DNA from: Limnochordia bacterium
GTDB lineage: Bacteria > Bacillota > Limnochordia > DUMW01
Direction: 5' to 3'
Length of the DNA stretch: 8,032 nt
NCBI GenBank assembly: GCA_023230925.1
Contig: JALNWK010000084.1
Coordinates: 1 to 8,032, forward strand
In this document: piece after piece, positions 6,241 to 8,032 of the stretch
How the letters are laid out: every line of letters begins with the position of its first letter
How positions within the stretch are numbered: position 1 is the first letter of the stretch
The notes under the pieces: model-generated
The model's database searches: none
What the model was told of the DNA's origin: nothing
The model's input: only the letters and a program-made list of their open reading frames with translations
Program-made: the position numbers and the translations under genes

Positions 6241-6686
6241 CGGACGATTTTTATTGTTCTCATATCGATGAGGTGCTGTTCGCCCGACATAAATAACCAT
6301 CTCTTTCCATCTTTTTCATGCCAATATTTGTTCAGTCGCCACCATTTGCTTTTGTTGGGGTGGCGGTGCTTAGCCCATTTCTGTAACAGGTGATACAGTG
6401 TGTTGTTGACGTAGGAGAAGACTTGGCTAGCCACAACATGTTTGTGATAGTTGGCCCACCCCCTGATCACTTGGTTTAATCGGCGGATGAGGTCAGATTG
6501 ACTACTAGCTTTTCCGTCTTTTAGAATAATGCTGGAGCATTTACCTATCAGGGTTTTTATGGAGTCCTTTGATGGTTTGATGATGAGCTTCCCTTTGAAT
6601 TTCCGGAATGTCCATCCAAGGAAATCGAAACCTTCGTTATGTCTTATTTCCAATTTATGGTTGTTTATGGGTAAAAATGGGCGCAC
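6236..6686 (-). pseudogene. Group II intron maturase, C-terminal fragment in reverse orientation
   Basis: On the minus strand, from a GTG at 6686, the frame reads the end of the RT palm/thumb (EGFDFLGWTFRKFKGKLIIKPS) and then maturase domain X (LIRRLNQVIRGWANYH, HVVASQVFSYVNNTLYHLL, KWAKHRHPNKSKWW), ending at IKIVRHPKL near 6236. After that the frame reads antisense of the plus-strand fragment. The DNA-binding/endonuclease end normally following is missing. Upstream, a TAA directly precedes the GTG, and no YADD motif is seen, so the GTG is the end of homology rather than a true start. With the plus-strand piece it accounts for the two ends of one protein type, lacking roughly the middle third. 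Whether both come from one copy or two is not decidable here. Confidence 0.85.
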
Positions 6687-6790
6687 TTAAATAAGCCTGT
6701 AACGATGGCTTCTTTTTTTTGAGGCCTCAGAGTAGGCTCTGGCTAAACTTGCAGGGCGTGTGACCATAGTTTCTTGTACGGCCAACATCG
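6687..6790. other. Short gap between maturase fragment and IS66, with hairpins
   Basis: It contains AAGCC (6694-6698) and GGCTT (6708-6712) around a nine-base loop, followed by a T-rich tract to about 6720. This is a weak terminator-like hairpin reading rightward. Next come an eight-base palindrome GAGGCCTC (6721-6728) and a small stem CAGAG/CTCTG. On the minus strand the text AIVTG appears just upstream of the maturase fragment in another frame, recalling the residues after YADD in these enzymes, but the YADD itself is absent. No gene is seen. Confidence 0.4.
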
Positions 6791-6872
6791 GTAAGCGTCA
6801 AAGCCAACCCACCTACCAGCATTTTAGCCTCGATGCCATAATGGATTTACAATGGCAAAGGAGTTGGTTTAA

Positions 6873-7178
6873 ATGACCGAGAAACAGAAACAGGAATTGT
6901 GGGTCGAACGTATCGAAGACTTTCGCTCTAGTGGCCAAAGTCAGGTAGCCTGGTGTCAGGAACAAGATATACCGGTACACCAGCTCAGATACTGGTTGCA
7001 AAAACAGCGAAAGAACGTGTCGGAATCGGTTGGTAGCCGCTGGATTAGTATGCAGGCCACGGTCGCCTCCGGGTCTGGGGTATCGCTACGTCTCGGCGCT
7101 ATCACTTTGGACATCGAACCGGGCTTTAATCAGCAGGTCTTAGTGGATGTGGTCAACTCACTGATGACCGTATGCTGA
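6873..7178 (+). CDS. tnpA: IS66 family accessory protein TnpA
   Basis: 101 residues. IS66 TnpA is a small helix-turn-helix protein of the transposase/IS3-IS911 orfA type, needed with TnpB for efficient transposition; its exact role is not settled. Here residues ~10-45 (WVERIEDFRSSGQSQVAWCQEQDIPVHQLRYWL, quoted in parts: the SGQSQVAWC and QLRYWL blocks) match the usual 'S-G-x-s-x-x-x-W-C-x-x-x-x-i-x-x-x-x-f-x-x-W' pattern. The C-terminal part has the LRLGAITLDIEPGF block seen before the Val-Leu end of many homologues. AAAGGAG (6857-6863) sits nine bases before ATG 6873. Its stop overlaps the start of tnpB, implying coupled translation. Confidence 0.85.
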   Translation: MTEKQKQELWVERIEDFRSSGQSQVAWCQEQDIPVHQLRYWLQKQRKNVSESVGSRWISMQATVASGSGVSLRLGAITLDIEPGFNQQVLVDVVNSLMTVC

Positions 7179-7531
7179 TTGGTCACCCCAGGCAAAAGGT
7201 TTATCTCGCTGTCGGGGCCACCGACATGCGTAAAGCTGTGAATGGCTTAGCGGCTATCGTGCAACTTGATTTCGAGTTAGATCCTTTTGAGCCCTGCCTG
7301 TTTGCCTTTTGCAACCGGATGAGAGACAAAGTCAAGATCCTGGAGTGGTCTGAACGGGGTTTCTGGCTCGATTACTTCCGCTTGGAGCAAGGCAGTCTAC
7401 CATGGCCACAGGAAGGTGAGGAAATCAATCCTTTGGATATTACCTGGCAAGATCTTCGTTGGCTCTTGGAGGGGACCTCGTTAAGACCAATCGAAAAACG
7501 TCTCGTAAATCCCCCCAAATACGTAGTTTAG
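7172..7531 (+). CDS. tnpB: IS66 family accessory protein TnpB
   Basis: 119 residues, the normal length for the IS66 Orf2-like (TnpB) family. Diagnostic blocks are present: TDMRKAVNGLAAIV (residues ~17-30), LFAFCNRMRDKVKILEW (~43-59), GFWLDYFRLEQG (~63-74) and WQDLRWLLEG (~91-100). It is required with TnpA and TnpC for IS66 transposition, but its biochemical role is unknown; it is unrelated to the RNA-guided TnpB of IS200/IS605. ATG 7172 overlaps the tnpA stop codon region by seven bases. The stop at 7529-7531 directly precedes a hairpin. Confidence 0.92.
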   Translation: MLIGHPRQKVYLAVGATDMRKAVNGLAAIVQLDFELDPFEPCLFAFCNRMRDKVKILEWSERGFWLDYFRLEQGSLPWPQEGEEINPLDITWQDLRWLLEGTSLRPIEKRLVNPPKYVV

Positions 7532-7556
7532 GCGCAAATTATTTTTGCGCTTTTTT
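7532..7556 (+). terminator. Hairpin with T-run between tnpB and tnpC
   Basis: GCGCAAA (7532-7538) pairs with TTTGCGC (7544-7550) around a five-base loop and is followed by six T, immediately after the tnpB stop. It has the form of a rho-independent terminator yet lies inside the IS66 operon, 45 bases before tnpC. It may reduce transcription into the transposase gene, or block read-through of the element. Confidence 0.7.
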
Positions 7557-7601
7557 CTTTTTCTTGCAGGACTTTCGCTTCAAAACGCGAACTTTATTAG
7601 T

Positions 7602-8032
7602 ATGGAAAACACTACGCAAACCCCGACCACAACTGAATCTACCTGGCAAGAACGTGCTCTGAAGGCTGAGGCCCAAGTGGAACTTCTCGCTCACGAAATT
7701 GGTTACTTGAAAGCCCAGTTGAGGCTCCTGCAAACCAAACGTTTTGGATCCAGCAGCGAGAAAACAAACAAGGACCAAATGCAGCTCTTCGATTCTCTTT
7801 TCAACGAAGCGGAGGCTTCGGCCGAACCATTCGCACCCGAACCAGAACAAGTTACGGTGACCGAGCATAAAAGAGCCAAGAAAAAAAGCAAAAGAGGTCA
7901 GAGCCTTGACGGTTTACCCGAGAACATTATCGAATACCACCTTCCCGAGGAAGAACTGGTTTGTTCTTGTTGCGGTCATGAGAGGCATGTCATCAGGCAA
8001 GAAATCACCCGCGAACTTCGCTATGTTCCAGC
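7602..8032 (+). CDS. tnpC: IS66 family transposase TnpC, N-terminal part
   Basis: The frame is open from ATG 7602 to the window end (143 full codons), about the first quarter of a protein of roughly 500 residues in this family. TnpC is the DDE transposase of IS66 elements. Visible here: a Thr-rich start; a leucine-zipper-like coiled coil (about residues 17-45, ALKAEAQVELLAHEIGYLK and onward); the hallmark KRFGSSSEK (about 46-54); an acidic stretch; a basic patch (KRAKKKSKRG); and the zinc-finger block with CSCCGHE, followed by ITRELRYVP, matching the zf-IS66 pattern with its conserved 'E-L-x-Y-V-P-A' end. The catalytic DDE domain lies beyond the window. No clear ribosome site precedes ATG 7602; the frame is open upstream back to about 7560, so an alternative start is possible. 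Confidence 0.9.
   Translation, partial: MENTTQTPTTTESTWQERALKAEAQVELLAHEIGYLKAQLRLLQTKRFGSSSEKTNKDQMQLFDSLFNEAEASAEPFAPEPEQVTVTEHKRAKKKSKRGQSLDGLPENIIEYHLPEEELVCSCCGHERHVIRQEITRELRYVP

Larger units (their letters stand above)
6791..8032 (+). mobile_element. IS66-family insertion sequence, left part (runs off the window)
   Basis: The left end is taken as GTAAGCGTC at 6791, the sequence typical of IS66-family termini. Inside follow the three family genes in the standard order: tnpA (6873), tnpB (7172) and the start of tnpC (7602). The first two overlap by seven bases. All reading frames seen are intact, with no frameshift or internal stop, unlike every other mobile element in the window, so this is probably the most recent arrival. 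The right end and target duplication are outside the window. Confidence 0.88.

Noticed and set aside
6677..6686. GTGCGCCC on the minus strand as a group II intron 5' end
   Set aside because: It matches the GTGYG start, but the sequence behind it is immediately RT/maturase coding, without room for intron domains I-IV. Chance match.
7539..7891. Minus-strand frames of 109 and 62 codons, and a plus-strand 67-codon frame at 7459-7662
   Set aside because: They overlap the tnpB end and the true tnpC start in other frames. The tnpC reading has family motifs and the others do not.

Overview
The window looks like a chromosomal segment of a low-to-mid GC Gram-positive anaerobe (Bacillota, perhaps a Desulfitobacterium/Desulfosporosinus-like clostridium). 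The reasons are strong Shine-Dalgarno sequences, use of GTG and TTG starts, and a mix of IS21-, IS1182-like, IS66- and group II intron-type elements. The taxonomic call is an inference from style, not from a marker gene.

Layout, left to right. Positions 1-113 are five tandem imperfect 23-bp units of the kind found at IS21-family ends; the element body would lie left of the window. Positions ~150-1466 (minus) are a decayed DDE transposase with at least two frame breaks. Its catalytic C-terminus has been lost against the IS21-like end. Positions 1467-1745 hold no convincing gene. Positions 1746-5509 (plus) are the only intact non-mobile genes: a tight three-gene operon of two different ABC half-transporters (each a membrane domain fused to an ATPase domain, about 596 and 585 residues) and a 69-residue hydrophobic protein. 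A strong terminator follows at 5628-5656.

Positions 5537-6790 are a graveyard: a solitary IS66-type terminal repeat (5537-5560), the N-terminal part of a group II intron reverse transcriptase/maturase on the plus strand (with a premature TAG), and the C-terminal maturase part on the minus strand, joined tail to tail. The central YADD-containing part is missing. From 6791 to the end runs an apparently intact IS66-family element: left terminal repeat, tnpA, tnpB, a hairpin, and the start of tnpC, which runs off the window.

How it works together: the two ABC proteins most likely form a heterodimeric exporter. They lack a peptidase domain and carry the GQWQ-type signature seen in lanthipeptide and other peptide exporters. 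The small membrane/secreted-like protein could be an accessory or immunity factor, or even the cargo. No biosynthetic genes are present. Both flanks are mobile-element debris, so this looks like an exporter cassette cut off from, or carried without, its partners. That is the most likely place for an undescribed function here, but the sequence alone does not prove one.
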